A stretch of DNA of 64,000 nucleotides from Solanum dulcamara (lineage: Eukaryota > Streptophyta > Magnoliopsida > Solanales > Solanaceae): positions 806,001-870,000 of the forward strand of contig NC_077242.1 in the NCBI RefSeq assembly GCF_947179165.1, read 5' to 3'. The translations under genes were made by a program, and so were the position numbers. The notes under the pieces are model-generated. The model was not told where the DNA came from and did no database searches. It saw nothing but the letters and a program-made list of their open reading frames with translations. This document shows positions 13,701-27,091 of the stretch, piece after piece (within the stretch, counting starts at the first letter, position 1; every line of letters starts with the position of its first letter).

Positions 13701-15817
13701 AAACATGAAACAAGATAGTGGTTGGGGATGGGGAAAACATTTTGTGACCATATTATACAAATAATACTAGCATATTATTATGCAGAATTACTGTCAATTA
13801 GCACTTCATCTGAGAGTCAAACTTTTAAAAGATATATACACAATTATATCACAATAAAAACCTAGATTAAGTTTTTCATCCATCAGCCCTTTTTATTCAA
13901 GTGCAAGAAACAAGTTTTAAAGCAGAAGTATGTATACAGAAATGATACATGCAGTTTCAACATATCAGAATTGTTTTAGAACCAAATAAAGGCAGGTATA
14001 TATTGGCTTTGGATACACTATAATGATATGGCACCAGAACCTGGGTTGTCCCACATTAAAAGAAAAGAGTACAGTGACTGTACCACCTTCTCAGACCAGC
14101 AAGCAAAAAAGGGGTAAAACAAAGAGAGAGAAGCTAAGCACCATTTAAAATTCCAAATGAGTAAATCCCTTAACTCTCAATTACATATACTAGCGAAAAC
14201 GGGCTGCTTTGGAGTGTATACCCATTGCCCAAACCAAGGCATTTAATAGATCTAACTGCTTATCTAAACAGCCCTTCACATATATAGGACCATAAAGTCT
14301 GAAGCATATAGTAAAAGACGCAAAAGGTCATGAGTTAATCTTACAGCTGATAGGCTCCAAATCCTTGAAGGTAAAATCTATAGAAAACCATCCTTTCTGA
14401 GGAACTCCATTCACCGAGTAGTTATTCTGCTTGTTTTGGAAGAAAGCATCGATGTCAGAAGCATTGTTAAGCTTGATATCAGGAAAACAAATGCCAACCC
14501 CATCTTTTGTAAGTTGAACATCACACCAAGCAACCCAATTGGTCAAGCTAATTGCTTGTGCCAAAGCATAGGCATTATAGCTTGAATCAGGAAGTAACCC
14601 AGAAAATCCTCCACGAGCTATGACTTTTGGTGCATCTCCTGCAAAACAGAAAGATGGATTTAATCTAAATATAACAAAGAAAACAAAAGAATTTTATTCA
14701 TTATTGTCTCAAATAGGCAAAGAAAAGAACACTGTTACGGACTACTTTAACAAATAGGGAGTGCTAACTGATTCAACTTTAAAATCCTATCTGAAGATCT
14801 GCCTCCTTATTCAAGGGAACTTTCCTTTATTTTCATTCTATCTTTTTTTTCTTTTTGGAGGAGGTGATTTGGTGATTTAGCTTTGAGTTTCTGCCAAACA
14901 CTTGAATCAATTACAGTGGGAAATAAGAAAGTTGCAAAAAGAACATTTCTTTTTCTTTTGAATATTGAAAGCATCTTGACATTTTTTTCCCCAAAATCTA
15001 AAAGATCATGGCAAGCAACTGAAAATCAAAAGTTAATTTTGCAAAAAGCAGAAAAACAATGGATTATGTTCTTTCAAGCTGTTAGAGGCAGCGAAACCAT
15101 TATCAGGTTTCTTAATCGCAATTCAGGTACCAGCATCATACTAACAACCAGTACCAGCATAGAATTAAAGAAGCAGATGGCTCTTCCGCAACAGTTAAAT
15201 CACTGCTTCCTGGGCAGCTAGCTTACTATAAACAGGTACTGTCTATCACATCCTAGATGCAGCTTTAGATTTGCCTCTAATTAAACTAACTTGATCAGAA
15301 ATCTCACAAAATAATCAACATAAAACAGCTCAAACGCCTGGACACTGAACACTTCAAAAGAACAAATCATCCTAACAACTCTCCCGCTCCAGTTACTATC
15401 CAGTAAAACTGTAGGTAAAACGATTCTAGCCTACAGAATCTAAAGCCTTTTTCACGATTTCTTCGGTAGCTATAGAGCTAAAGTAAACTTCCGTCGACAA
15501 TTTTCCTGAAATACACAAGTCTACTAAGCAAACAACTGTTGTAACAAATTTATAGCTGAAAATAAAACTCAAAATATAACGCATCCGAAGAACTAATCAT
15601 GATCTCTTCAATTCCTTCACAGCTAATCTTAACTTCCGGAGAAATTGTAAGCTTTTCAAGCTACACTAAGCTAATTGAGCAGAAACAGAGAGGGAAAAAA
15701 GAAGTTACCTCTCAGTGTTTGCCATTTAGAGGTTACATTCCTAGATCTTTGAGCAGCAACAAATGCAGCTGAACAACAAAGTAGCAGGAGGCATAAAACA
15801 GAACGCATTTTCCACAT
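7725..15817 (-). CDS. SHV3-like GDPDL, GPI-anchored, 9 exons, 753 aa
   Basis: Exons in coding order: 15817-15709, 14638-14345, 13490-13375, 13152-12654, 11358-11320, 10544-10257, 9501-9362, 8734-8257, 8023-7725. All introns are GT-AG with matching phase, giving 753 residues, the usual length of plant GDPDL proteins. Order of parts: signal peptide ([19 protein letters not shown]), a first GDPD-like domain ([20 protein letters not shown]; later [14 protein letters not shown] and [18 protein letters not shown]), a second GDPD-like domain ([31 protein letters not shown]), a Pro-rich linker, then a hydrophobic C-terminus typical of a GPI signal ([20 protein letters not shown]). SHV3-type proteins act at the plasma membrane-wall interface in cell-wall organisation and root-hair growth. 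The catalytic HRG and HD motifs of true phosphodiesterases are degenerate in both domains ([13 protein letters not shown]), so enzymatic activity is doubtful. Confidence 0.93.
10603..10959. mobile_element. MITE in GDPDL intron 5 (GGTCGTTTGGT ends)
   Basis: The left end is GGTCGTTTGGTGAAC and the right end CAACCAAATGACCCCTA, imperfect inverted ends. They match the ends of the element in MO25 intron 1 (1199-1540). The interior is non-coding. Confidence 0.6.
11783..12132. mobile_element. MITE in GDPDL intron 4 (TTTGGCCAAGC ends)
   Basis: The left end is AGCTTGTTTGGCCAAGCTTT and the right end reads ACAGCTTGGCAAAACAGGCT, an imperfect inverted repeat of about 20 bp. The TTTGGCCAA motif recurs inside near 11842. 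The interior is non-coding. Confidence 0.6.
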
Positions 15818-16030
15818 TTCCGGCGAGCTTAGCCGGAGAATCGTTTTCCGGCGGAATTTATTTCCAGTTGTGACGGAGGAGGAGGAGAATATGGAGAGAT
15901 TCAGCTGATTGTGCGAAGAAAAAGTGTGATGATTGACAGATAGAGAGAGAAAGTGTGTGAGTGTTTGTGCCTTTGAGGGAGTGGGCTATTTCAGGCTGGC
16001 AAATTTCTTTAGCACTATTTATGTATGTGT
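15818..16030 (-). promoter_or_regulatory. GDPDL leader and core promoter region
   Basis: Read on the minus strand there is a weak TATA-like CATAAATAG near 16016-16024. Downstream of it is a pyrimidine-rich stretch (TTTCTCTCTCTATCTG, about 15940-15957) that resembles a plant Y patch, then a leader of about 100 bp up to the ATG at 15817. The placement is plausible but unproven. Confidence 0.4.
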
Positions 16031-18544
16031 ACAACTATTAGTTGTACTGATGGATGCCGATGCTTTTTACATTACGCGTCTCTCGCTATATAGCTTATTT
16101 AAATATTTTTAGCTGCTTAATGATGGGCGATCTCGTGTTTATATCAAAACAAATATAGTTACTATTTTTTAACAAAAATAGTTATGTTAAAACGCAGCCA
16201 AACGGGGAGTTACTATTTTACTGCTTATTGATGAAGCTTGATAAACATAATGAGTAGCAGCAACAATGGCAGTAATAACAATAATGGAGCCATTTGAGCT
16301 TAAAGGACGGCCGGCTGATCGACTGGCTTGTTTGATTGGAAGACAGCTAAGCTGAGACCAAAACATGGGTCAGCGTCCTCTGCTTACGTGTCACAGTTTC
16401 CAATAATTAAAATATCCGTATGTACAAAACGTAAAAGTTTATTACTCCTCCAATATTTACAAATAGATATATTATAAATTCACCCATATTATTTTTTTAA
16501 TCATGATATTCATCTTAATTTGTGCGTTCTACGATTAATTTTATAAAGCATATACAACCTCCCACTAGCCAAAAACAAATAATCTATGATGATTTGACCA
16601 ATGTTTGCTCGTTCAACAACTAAAGCATATATTTCTTTTTATATTGAATCACTTAATTATAATTAGTGAATATATATTTTACTACTATATTAAATTATTT
16701 AATCAACATAAATTGAGTTGCTTTTAATATAGATATCTATTTTATTTAAATAAAATGCCTAGCTGCACACCTTGTTGTGGGGCCCACTTCTGCCCCGATC
16801 CATTTTCCCAATTCGGGCTTTTGCCTTAGGTCCAGGTATTAATCTACAAATAACATGCCTGGCTTTTTCTAGATAAAAATAAAATAATTAAGTCCATAAA
16901 TATTGAGGGAGAAAAAGCTAGAAACTAATTGGTAGATATCTTTCACATCCACGATCCACCTATTTAATTTAAGTATATTTTAGGAAACTAATAATAAAGA
17001 TAACAGAGTAGAAATAACTAACAATTTATAATTATAATTCTAAATGTGTTTGGTCTATCGAAAATAAACTTTTGACTTTTATAAAATTGAGATAAAGTCG
17101 ATATATAAACCAATCTTTTTAGACCCCATTTATAAAAATACGTTGAATATATTATTATGGTTATTATTATTAGATAATTTTAACTATGATTTCTTAAAAA
17201 ACTTTCTTCTTGTTTTTTTTTTTCAAATGGGACAAATAAGTAAGGGATATAAATGGCAATTTGAAGGTAGATAACGACCCAAATAATAAGAAAATAGAGT
17301 ATCAGTTCAAACAAAATTCCCTATAATATAACAATTAATCATATTATATATCCAGCTAGTTTTATTATAATGTTTTTGACAATTTCTAAAATTGTAGGCT
17401 ACTCAATGAATGATATCATGATAAATCCCCTCGGGTCTCGATATGCACATTCCTTTGAAGATTTTGTGTATTTTAATTTGACCAATTCAGCTAATACAAC
17501 AAATTTATATATTTGTATAGTTAATAATTAAAAAAATTTATATATATTATTCTGGTTTAACAGCAAATATATTTCGACATTGTTTACGCTTTTTTTTTCC
17601 CTTTCTTCTTCTATAATTAATCTTATGGTATTCTAAATTCATTATTTAATTCATCACGTACGGTTTATTAAAGGGAAAAAATTTCTTATTAGGGGTTTTT
17701 CTATTCGAGAGTCGAATTCTTGGTGGATAAATTCAAGCCATCCACCACACATAGATATATCTTGTCCCAAGCGTGTCATGAATACCGCAAAACTGTTTTA
17801 TCAAAAAAAATTACTGTAGTAAAATAAAATTTTGTTCATTTATATATATATATATTTGTCTTATTTTTAACGTAACTACTTTTGTCATTCTAATTTCTTT
17901 CTTTTTCAAGGACATGAATTGTTTCTACCATGTTTCAATTCACTAACTGGAGCATATGTTTCCTACGATATTTTATTTTAATTTGTAATCTATTATCGAC
18001 GTAAGATTAGTTATACGAGATGTAGTAAAAAAATATATAAATAAAATACACGAGATCTTTATATGATCATTTTCTTTTCTTCCCTTTTTAATATTTTGAT
18101 AATATTAGCCGTAATTAATTGTCTTATGTTAAAGCGAGTGTTTTTAGTTACATTATTAATTTGTAGAATGCATGTATTTGAGAGTGATAATAATAACGGC
18201 TAATTTTCTTGTTTAGCCAAATTATTCAAAAGTCAAGAATGTAACAAAACACATAATTAAAAGAAATAAAAGAAGTGAGAATCAGGAATTTTGGGGAAAA
18301 TGATGAACAAAAAACAACAGCTATAAAACAGCAAGAAGAGAACTATAATAGGCAGTCTTTGGTGTGACTTACCACTATTTTTGTGTCGTGTAAATGTGCC
18401 AATCTAATAATAATACACATAACTTTAGCTTTTATTCTTCTAGTTGTATTTTTGCATTTATGGGTGTCTTTGGTACCAAGAAAAATATAAGTGTGATTTT
18501 CTTAGTTATTTTTTTTATATTTAATGCGAGTAAGTAAAAAAATA

Positions 18545-18703
18545 TGAAAGTGAAGATATATTAATTTAGGTAAACACTATGAAGTCACGAAGACAAGGTG
18601 AAAGTGAAGATATATAATTTAGATAAACACTATGAAGTCATGAAGACAGGTGAAAGTGAAGATATATAATTTAGATAAACACTATGAAGTCATGAAGACA
18701 AGG
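18545..18703 (+). repeat. Minisatellite, 3 copies of a 52-54-bp unit
   Basis: Three head-to-tail copies (18545-18598, 18599-18650, 18651-18703) share TGAAAGTGAAGATATAT, ATAAACACTATGAAGTCA and GAAGACA. Copies 2 and 3 are nearly identical and copy 1 differs at a few bases plus two extra bases, suggesting a recent expansion. Confidence 0.85.
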
Positions 18704-18822
18704 TGGATTAGGTGGAGGGTGATGAGGGGTGTGGGTGGTGAGTTGGGGAGTGATGGTCAACGTGGCGATGGGAGGTGAGGGAGTTTAGGGGTTAGAGGTC
18801 GCGGAGTGGAGGATGGGGATAG
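18704..18822 (+). repeat. G-rich strand-asymmetric block
   Basis: The plus strand is dominated by G runs (GAGGGTGATGAGGGGTGTGG, TTGGGGAGTG, GATGGGGATAGG) in DNA that is otherwise strongly AT-rich. Together with outer sequence near 18461 (GGGTGTCTTTGGTACCAAG) and 18860 it may be the interior of a non-autonomous element. A similar block occurs at 47450-47530. Confidence 0.5.
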
Positions 18823-21800
18823 GACAATTATATTGATATCACTAATGAAACTTAAATTGTTTTTCCTACTTTCTTCAAAAAAAAGAAGTAATTTTCATGA
18901 TTTTTAAGAAACTTATTGATAGTAGTTTTATTTTACTCAAAATTGTACATGATGGACTAAGGTTTCCTTTGTTATCTATGGTGAAATCTATATACAAATA
19001 TACAACATTATCTATGATGAAATCTATCTCTCTCAATATATATATATATATATATAACATCATCCATGATTAGCAAATAAACTTTAAAGAGCTTTTATGA
19101 AAGTTGCACCTACATTTGCCATATCAAGTGATTATGATTTATGATCCAAGTTAAAAGTACAACCGCTATTAGCTACTCTAAAAGGTGAGAAAATGCTTAC
19201 TATATATAAGATATATGTCTCTTCAAACTGCAATGATTCAGGTTTGATGTGAATGAAGAGTTTCATTGTAATTTTTTTATTTACCATCCCGTATTTGATA
19301 TTAAGGTTTGATTAATTTGAGTTTGTATTAGATATTTCATTTTAAAAGATAAAAATGCTCTTTATCAAAAATGACAAGTTAATTAATTATTTAAATGGTC
19401 ACCAAACTTATAACTTTTTCTATAAAAGTCGGTAAACTATTTTTTGTCACTATAAGGTGCTCAACTTATAGATATTTTTCTCAGAAAATAACTATGATTA
19501 AAAAAAAAAAAAAAAATCTCAATGAAAAAATCACATAAGAAAGCCAAGAGACCAGGGAAAAAACTGTAAGTTCGAAACTCCAAAGACAACTTCATATCAA
19601 AATTAAAATCGAAACCTTAATAAACAAGAATTAAAAATAAAACAAAATAAAATAGTGTTGACCAATTATTATTCAACATTACATAGATGCTCATCGTAAT
19701 CATTTTATTTTTTTTGGTTTCATCTAACTTATCTATATAAAAAATAAAAAAAGTTGTGAGAATTATTTTTGGTTATTGAAAAAATAATGGTCTGTCAGAA
19801 GACTCGACTTTCTATTTTATTAAAAAAATAAAAATAAAAAATTGACGGATACAATGGTTGGTCATTAGATTCTGCACGATATTATGAAATGACGACTTTA
19901 TTAATCTAATTCATAGAGGTATAATATCAAAAATTTAAAAATAAGATTATTATTAATGGATGGAGCATAAAGTTGTATTATAATTCTAAAAAGGATACAT
20001 TAAATTAGTACAATATATTACGTGCATAATATTTTGTTCAAATGACATAGTGGACACCAAGTCACTAATAAACATAAAAAAAAAAAAAAGATTATGCACC
20101 AAAATCGACATGTCCAGTTAAGATGTTTGTGTCCACATACAAAAAAAAGGATATTTTAAAATTAGTTCTAATAATAATTTATGTCTATTAGTACAAAACA
20201 AAATATTTACAAACAGTGCATGTTACAAACAGTGCATGTGGCCAACAGTTAAAATAAATTGGTGAATTGATGATACAGACAAATCTAACGGATTTTTGTA
20301 AAAGTTTTTAGTTTAGTGAAATCTATGGATGAAATTTGAGACGCAAAAGGTTCATTCGAATTTTTTGTGTTAAATAAAGTTATATTATATATATATATAA
20401 AATCATCTTTATGTATATATAATTAGTAAAATATTAAATTCATTTTATTTATTTATATATATTTTTTAATTTTTTAATAAAACTTCTGATTCCACGACCG
20501 TTTAGCGAGGCTTTGCAATTAGTTAAGTTGTTGGATTTAGGAAGTCAGAAACATTTGTCTCTTATGAGTTAGCATATCTTAGTAGTTAGTGGTAAAGATG
20601 TTCTTTATTCAATTTAAAGTCAGATGAGTTTGAATCAAAGTAAATAATTAGTTATCTTCTACTTAATAAAAAATGTTGAAACAAAATTCTAAGATATTAT
20701 TTTTTGCGTTGTCGTGCACCTTGTATAATTTTCTATAATAATAGTTATATAAAAAGGCAAATAACTTATGTCTCTAAACATCAGAAATATGTCATTAATT
20801 TTATTTAACAATAAATTAGCAACAAATTAGTTAATGATGAATTTCATAATTCTTTTTTATAACATAGCCGTGGAATGCATGAACTAATTATTTTTTATTG
20901 GGCATTAAAGGGATAGTTACAAATTTGGATTTGAGGAAAAATGATTGGTTAATCTGTTCTCTCCAATAAAGATACATAGAAATGAAATTAACCATTTTTA
21001 ATGGCAAAATTAAGGTTGTTTATAGTTAAAGTATTACAATATTATTTTTAACTGTGTTCATACATGTTATTTGAGTCGAGGATATATTGAAAATAATTTT
21101 TCTATCTCCATAAAGTAAAAATAAAATCAATATTCGCTCTATCATTTTCAGACCTCATATAGATTACACTGAATATATTATTATTGTTATAAAATAAAAG
21201 TATTCAGAGTGCTAATATGAAATATGATGCAAGAGATTGTCTCATGTTTATACATCAGATTCGAAACCATAATATAATATCATATGTTTTGTTGGTGAAT
21301 TTAATTATAAATATAATATCACAACATAATGTCAAAATTATTGTATAAGAAAGTTCCTACATAGGAGCTAATTAGGCATATAGCCGCACATGGCGCCACG
21401 AATTAGCAAATTGGAGAGACGGCTGTCTAATAATTGAGATAAATTTTACAAATTAGTTTTTCAATCTCTATAATTTAAAACTAATCATTATTATAAAGTT
21501 TTATCAGTAAAATTTAAAACTCTACGATATTAATTATTTTTCGAAGAGAAGAATAAGTATCAAACGTAGAACTTACATTCCGTTATAATTAGATATTTTA
21601 TTTTTTTATTATAAAAATTCAAGAGAGCAATGAGAGAAAATATAATCTTTTTTTGGTCAAATATTCCATATTTATTTTGGAATTTCGACTAATTTGAATT
21701 TACGTAATGTAATACTTGTTGAAGGAAAAATGCTCCCTAACAGTTTTTTTTTTAATTTAATTGAATGAGTGAAGCACATCGCAAATTGGAATATAATCCG

Positions 21801-23668
21801 AATTAAATGTGTGAATCATGCGGCTAATATTTCATTTTTTCAATTTTGAATTCAACCATTTCTTAGTTGTGAGGACTATTGTCATGATGAACATTGAAGT
21901 TAAATTAAAAGCCAAATAATAAATTATCTCTTGATTTTCAAATCTGACAAGTAAAATATAAGTAATAAATAAGTAAGAAATGGAACGGAAAGAGTCCTAT
22001 TTGTAAGAAAATAGAAAATCTTGATATATGCCCCAAATTCAGTTATTTCAACTACATTAAATGATCTTTCAAATTGGTCATATAGATTCGTTATACCAAA
22101 AAAAAAAGTTGGATAAAAAAATACAACATTAAGTGTTCAAGAATTGTGCATTAAATCCAATCCCCAATTTTGATCTTTCCAAACCCTCTATATAAAAAAA
22201 GGCCCGCCAATTTTGAAAAATGTCGTTTTGCTTCAAGTTGCCGTTGGATATATCGCAGCGGAATGAATAAGATTTCTCACCCATAATCATAAATCAACCT
22301 CGCTATAAAAAAATTCTTGATGAAAAACGTTACTCTCTTAGATAAGTTGTACACAATACAAATTTAATTAATCAAAAATCAAGGCAGATATCAAATATCG
22401 AGCAGGAAAAAAGGTCACATCAGCAATACGCGTTTGTGTGACCTTAGGAACTGTTCAACATAAAAGGACGTTGTAGTTGTTTACACGATGATGTAATTTA
22501 TTACACATTCAATTTGAGGTTTTGCTGCTTTTTTGTTATTTTGTCAATTACTTCCTAATATTATTGTTTTTCTTGCCTTTTTCCCTTTGTCATGTCATAT
22601 TCACTAGTAATTTAATTACAATATAATAAAGTACAATATAACACAAACGAAGACTTGACTTCTTGATTTTGAAATGCTCCTTGTGAAGTCAAGTTTTAAA
22701 TGTATGTTAAAAATATTATATACAAAAATTTTGCTTTCTTGGACGGCTATTTAGTAAATGACAAGCTTTTATAATTTATGAACCTTTTAGTCTAGGTGTA
22801 AGAATTTCATTTGATATTCTGAAATTGTATAGAATCACAGGAACGTTAGACGATAGTCTGAAATTGTATAGACGTTAGATGATAATCTAATATTTTATCA
22901 GACTCAAGGATTATATATTTATACAACGTCTAAAAACAAGAACAAAATCTAAAAAGGGAATAAAAGGGACATTTGCGTAAATCAGCCAATTATGTTGTAG
23001 TAGTTGTATCAATTTTCAAAGTGGGTTTTCAACTTCTCATAAAGCCCACTGGGTCAGGCCCATGATGAGGTGGGCTTCACATTTGAATAACAATTCAATG
23101 TCATACCCAACAAACAAGGCTTTAAGAACACCTCCTTTTCTTAATAAATAAATGGATACTTTCTTCTATTTTTTGAGGAGTGGTGGATGCTTATATTATC
23201 GGTCTTAAGCTCGAATGATGATTGTCAGAAGTCAGAACTATACAAAGAGACTATCTCATTCCTTAATAATCAGTGTAGAAACTCAAGATAAGTTTAAATA
23301 AACTGTAACTGACGATTAGAATTATATAATCGATATTCTCAACTTGCTGTATAGTTATTGTAGTAAGTGGGTGTGGGATTGAGATAGGAGCTCAGATAAA
23401 GCTAAATATTGGTCAATTCTGAAAAATGTAACAACTCAAAGAAAGTTTATTAAAATTCTGAAATAACAGAAGTTACAAACACAAATATAGAGAAATGTCA
23501 ACTTCACAACTCAAACAAAGTCATGTTAAAATACATGCCTTTTTTTAAATAAGTCCCAACACTTTTTAACATGCACACCAATAACACATCAAGTGAAATC
23601 TCACAAGTGGAATTTGAAGAGGGTAAAGTGTTCGCATACTTTACCACTACCTCGTGGAGGTAAACTTT

Positions 23669-23971
23669 TTAACATCCACGAGGAACATTAATTTTACATT
23701 GCTTTGGCAGATTCATAGCAGCTGCAGGACTGATCCCAAATTTCCCTAACTCTGATTTCTGGTTGCACATACAATGTAAATCAGCCTTGCGTAGAACTGC
23801 GCAACAAGCCGGTGTCGGTGGTGGAGGTTTCTTGCCCATCACTGCAGGTAGACATTGTACAAGGTCATTAATTGTGACCCTGCAAATAGTTTCTGCAGCA
23901 TTTGATGTTACAATTTGTACTGTAATGATCAATGCAAAAAGCAAAAAGGTCATGCTGTATGATTTGCCCAT
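23669..23971 (-). CDS. DIR1-like lipid transfer protein, 100 aa
   Basis: A single-exon ORF of 100 residues starting at the ATG at 23971. Residues 1-25 form a signal peptide ending in SNA. The mature 75 residues carry the complete eight-cysteine motif of the prolamin/nsLTP fold: C30, C40, CC56-57, CxC 67-69, C92 and C100. Features typical of the DIR1 subgroup are a Pro-rich loop (PPPPTP, 49-54) before the CC pair, [10 protein letters not shown] in the middle, and FGISP...LPKQCKI near the end. DIR1-type proteins are apoplastic or phloem-mobile lipid binders needed for long-distance systemic acquired resistance signalling. Whether this copy has that role or is a general small LTP is not visible. 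It stands alone with no co-oriented neighbour nearby. Confidence 0.9.
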   Translation of the reverse strand: MGKSYSMTFLLFALIITVQIVTSNAAETICRVTINDLVQCLPAVMGKKPPPPTPACCAVLRKADLHCMCNQKSELGKFGISPAAAMNLPKQCKINVPRGC

Positions 23972-24027
23972 TTTTATTTTTTTTTTGCTTAGTTGATGAA
24001 TTGTAAATAAGCAGCAATTGTTTGTTG

Positions 24028-24034
24028 TTATATA
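24028..24034 (-). promoter_or_regulatory. TATA box of the DIR1-like gene
   Basis: TATATAA on the minus strand, 57 bp upstream of the ATG, which leaves a leader of about 25-30 bp if transcription starts about 30 bp downstream. Confidence 0.6.
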
Positions 24035-24403
24035 ATCAACGAAAGGTTGGAAAGTGACAAGATTTGGATTTTGTTTATTCGAACTGTAACTCTTGTGAAC
24101 TTAGCATGTGATTTCAGGGTTCACGGACTTTTGACCTTTTTTCCACAAAACAGATCATTGGCTATTTAATAATACAATGTTTGTATCTCTAAATCAAGTG
24201 TGAGAACAAACTTGAGATTATGCTGCTCCGAACTTTGGTCTAGCGGACCCTGATATTTAAGTGGACAAGGGTGGAGGAATGGATCATTATCCATCGAGTT
24301 TCAAACTGTGCGTCACTGACCTTTATAATTACTTGATTATATAAAATAAGTTTGATATTCTGCCATGTGCATACCACTATTAAACTTTAGTGGTAATTGA
24401 TAG

Positions 24404-24522
24404 ATTTATCGAAAACAACCTTTCTATCTCCGTGAGGTAAGATAGGAGTAAAATTTGTGTATAATCTACCCTTTCCCGACCTCCTTACTTATAGGATTAC
24501 ACCGGATATGTTTTGTTGTTGA
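24404..24522 (+). mobile_element. SINE/LINE tail remnant
   Basis: ATTTATCGAAAACAACCTTT, then TCTATCTCCGTGAGG, a GTGTATAATCTACCC stretch, GGATTACACCGG and a TGTTTTGTTGTTG end. This is the order of the Au-SINE-like tail also seen at 5855-5982, 31021-31105 and 61276-61403, here decayed and without recognisable LINE sequence in front of it. Confidence 0.55.
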
Positions 24523-24637
24523 TAGTTTTATCCCATTTAATAATGATATGTAATTGAAACTGGTTTCAACCCTCAAAAAAATTAAGAAATGGTTGTAGAA
24601 GACATATGACTTTTCTCTAGTTGAAAACTAGATGTCT

Positions 24638-24778
24638 CTTGGTTGGTGGGATGAGATAGACAAGGATATTCATGGGATTATTTTATCCGAATAATTCTGA
24701 GACTAAATTATATCCATTACTATAACCAAAATGAAATAAACCCACGAGATATTATCCTTATCCCACCAACCAAACGAC
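24638..24778. mobile_element. Short MITE, 141 bp, about 30-bp inverted ends
   Basis: The left end CTTGGTTGGTGGGATGAGAT and the right end (TTATCCCACCAACCAAACG) are near-perfect inverted repeats for about 30 bp. The interior is short and AT-rich. The small size and long ends fit a deletion-derived MITE. Confidence 0.7.
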
Positions 24779-26252
24779 AGTACTGAAGAAGGTCATTTGG
24801 GTACCATTTTCAACAAAAAGTTGGATAAAAAACACTCTTAACCCAAAAACAGAAGTACAGAACATAAACAAGGCAGCAGTAGCATCTTAAATGTTAACAT
24901 CATATGCAAACATAACCTGAGGATATGGCTTTTGCATTGTCAAACTAAAGTTGCTCATTATTCTTAGGCATTATGTGCTCAACAATTTAGGCAGTGATTA
25001 TGAGGATGTTTCTAATTGTAACATGCTCTTTAAAAATTGAATTCAGGGGATCAATAAAAAGAAATTTGCAAATATAAAAGTGACAACATGGAGAAATCTA
25101 GATACAATTAAACTGAAGTTCCTCAAAAAAATAAAATGATAATCTGAAACACTAAAGTTTGTCTTGTAAATATTACACCACTCATATTGTTATCGATCTT
25201 TTCTTCAATTATTTATTGATGACAATTAGAGATCACAAGTAAAGGAATTACTCTACAAACGAAATGAGTTTTAGCCGATTGCAAATGAGAAAGATAATAT
25301 GAATTAGTCGGGAAGAGGTCTTCCCAATAATGAAACAAAGCCTTTTTCTTTTCTTTGAATCAATTCTTTCAAATCTGACAACTAATTTCTCGACCAAGTG
25401 ATGGAAGAAAATGATATGTAATTTGTTTTTAGTTTTTTGGGTAAAAATTGTGAAACGTTTTTATACCCGACTAATCTTATATAGATATAAATGAGAATCC
25501 GATGACATGGCGCCACAATAAGCTATAAAACTTTTTTTTTTACTTAATTTAAATATTCTCATCATTTAACATATCCATCCCATCTACAACTAAAAACCGG
25601 TGTTTTCACCGCTTCAACCTCACCAGACGCATCGATTCCTTTTAAACGTCCTTGGGCCCTCTCTTTGAAGTTGTGCAACACGCCGCTACGATTTCGCAGG
25701 ACCTATCGAGTTCTCTTCCCCTGCCTTTGAGGCTCTTCAATACGCGGCTTCAAATTACTACGATCTATCCAGTTATTACGCTTTATCAATCTACTCTATT
25801 GCTTTTGACAGTTCTCGCGTCCTGTCAATTTTCAGGCATATTAAATAGTGTACAAAGTGTTTAACTTATGTCTTGATGCTTTGAATAGATAAATTAATAT
25901 GCTAAGAAGTCCAATTTCTTTCCCCCGAAAAGTACTGTTGGGATTGAAGTTGTGCCTGTGAGAACACCTTGGTGAGTGGTGAGAAAAGAAGTATTTGCAG
26001 TTCAGTTGAAAAAGGATAACTGCAAATACAATTGATTTTTTTTAATGGAGATTTTTTTTAAAATTGAAATTCCACATTATAAGTTTCAACTTGAATAATC
26101 GACCAATTTCAAAACAAAGACTTATTCGAAATAATCTCCAAATATTTTTCAAAATTCTGAAAAAATTTGTATGAACTAATGGGGTCTAATAATGATCTCG
26201 AAGTTAGTAGCGATAAGAGTTTACAATACTCGACCATAAAAACAATGCATGT

Positions 26253-26477
26253 TTAGCGTGAGCCTCCATTGCCTTCATCTGTACTGAAGTCAAAAGATGA
26301 TTCAAGGGCTGATGATTCCGCATAAGACGATGCATCAAGGTGGTTTATCGGAGGAAATTCATAGTGTTTGTTACGGTTGTTTAGCTTTAAAAGAGTTATC
26401 ATTGATTTATGATTGACAGTTGCATTTGATACATCAATTCTCTTATTCTTCAAAAAAAAAGACGTGCTATTGGCCAT
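26253..26477 (-). CDS. Doubtful small ORF, 74 aa
   Basis: ATG-started ORF beginning MANSTSFFLKNKRIDVSNAT and ending in an acidic, Ser-rich stretch and GNGGSR. It has no signal peptide, no cysteine pattern and no peptide-hormone motif that I recognise. An acceptor-like TAATCACAG directly precedes the ATG, so it could be the last exon of an unseen gene. I do not recognise it and it may be a chance ORF. Confidence 0.2.
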   Translation of the reverse strand: MANSTSFFLKNKRIDVSNATVNHKSMITLLKLNNRNKHYEFPPINHLDASSYAESSALESSFDFSTDEGNGGSR

Positions 26478-27091
26478 TGCTGTGATTATGGAAAAAAAAA
26501 ACACTTAAGCAACAAATTTGTTTTAGATATGATACGTTAAAGGGTGTATAACTAATATTGATTTTTTTGGTCGGAGGGCCAATTTTCTTGTAAAATAAAA
26601 AACAAAAGAGATTAGTGTGGTTAGTATTACATGTATCTTTGTATCCAGAATTTTGAATTTCTATTGACTTTTGAGATTGATTGTAGCTGTACAAATTTTT
26701 AATTAAACCCTCTTATATCAATTCTTTTCACTCAAAAAATAAGACTAAACATTTTTTTAGTGGGTCACGAATATTAGATGGTTAAAAAAAAACGAAGATT
26801 AGACCAGAGTTTATGGCTGCAAGGGTACACAATTTATCGACTATAAAACTTCTTCAAAAAAACACTGATTAATTATAATACTGATAAAGTGACAACTTTA
26901 TAAGTTATGACCTGGTCCATATTGAGTGTTATATATTTGGACCCTTATAGAGTAATCTCCAAATGAAAATCAATTACCACTTATGACCACAAGAACAAAA
27001 AAGTTATTTAAGATTGTGGGAAGCGCGAGCAAATTATCTAATATAATATTAGATATGGAATTTTGTGCCAATACGGGCCTAATATATGCTA

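Larger units (their letters stand above)
16031..23668. other. 7.6-kb AT-rich intergenic region without genes
   Basis: No ORF here has family resemblance or coding-like composition. It contains the minisatellite and G-rich block listed separately, decayed SINE/LINE tails (about 17085-17170 and 21080-21195) and several AT microsatellites (17840-17855, 19036-19057, 20385-20400). A decayed tRNA-derived SINE may lie near 20575-20660. Confidence 0.5.

Noticed and set aside
23040..23092. Cluster of GCCCA/TGGGC motifs as a promoter
   Set aside because: No gene begins within several hundred bases on either strand, so a promoter call is not supported.
25652..25864. 70-codon plus-strand ORF
   Set aside because: It starts at TTG, not ATG, has no recognisable motif and lies in repeat-like DNA.
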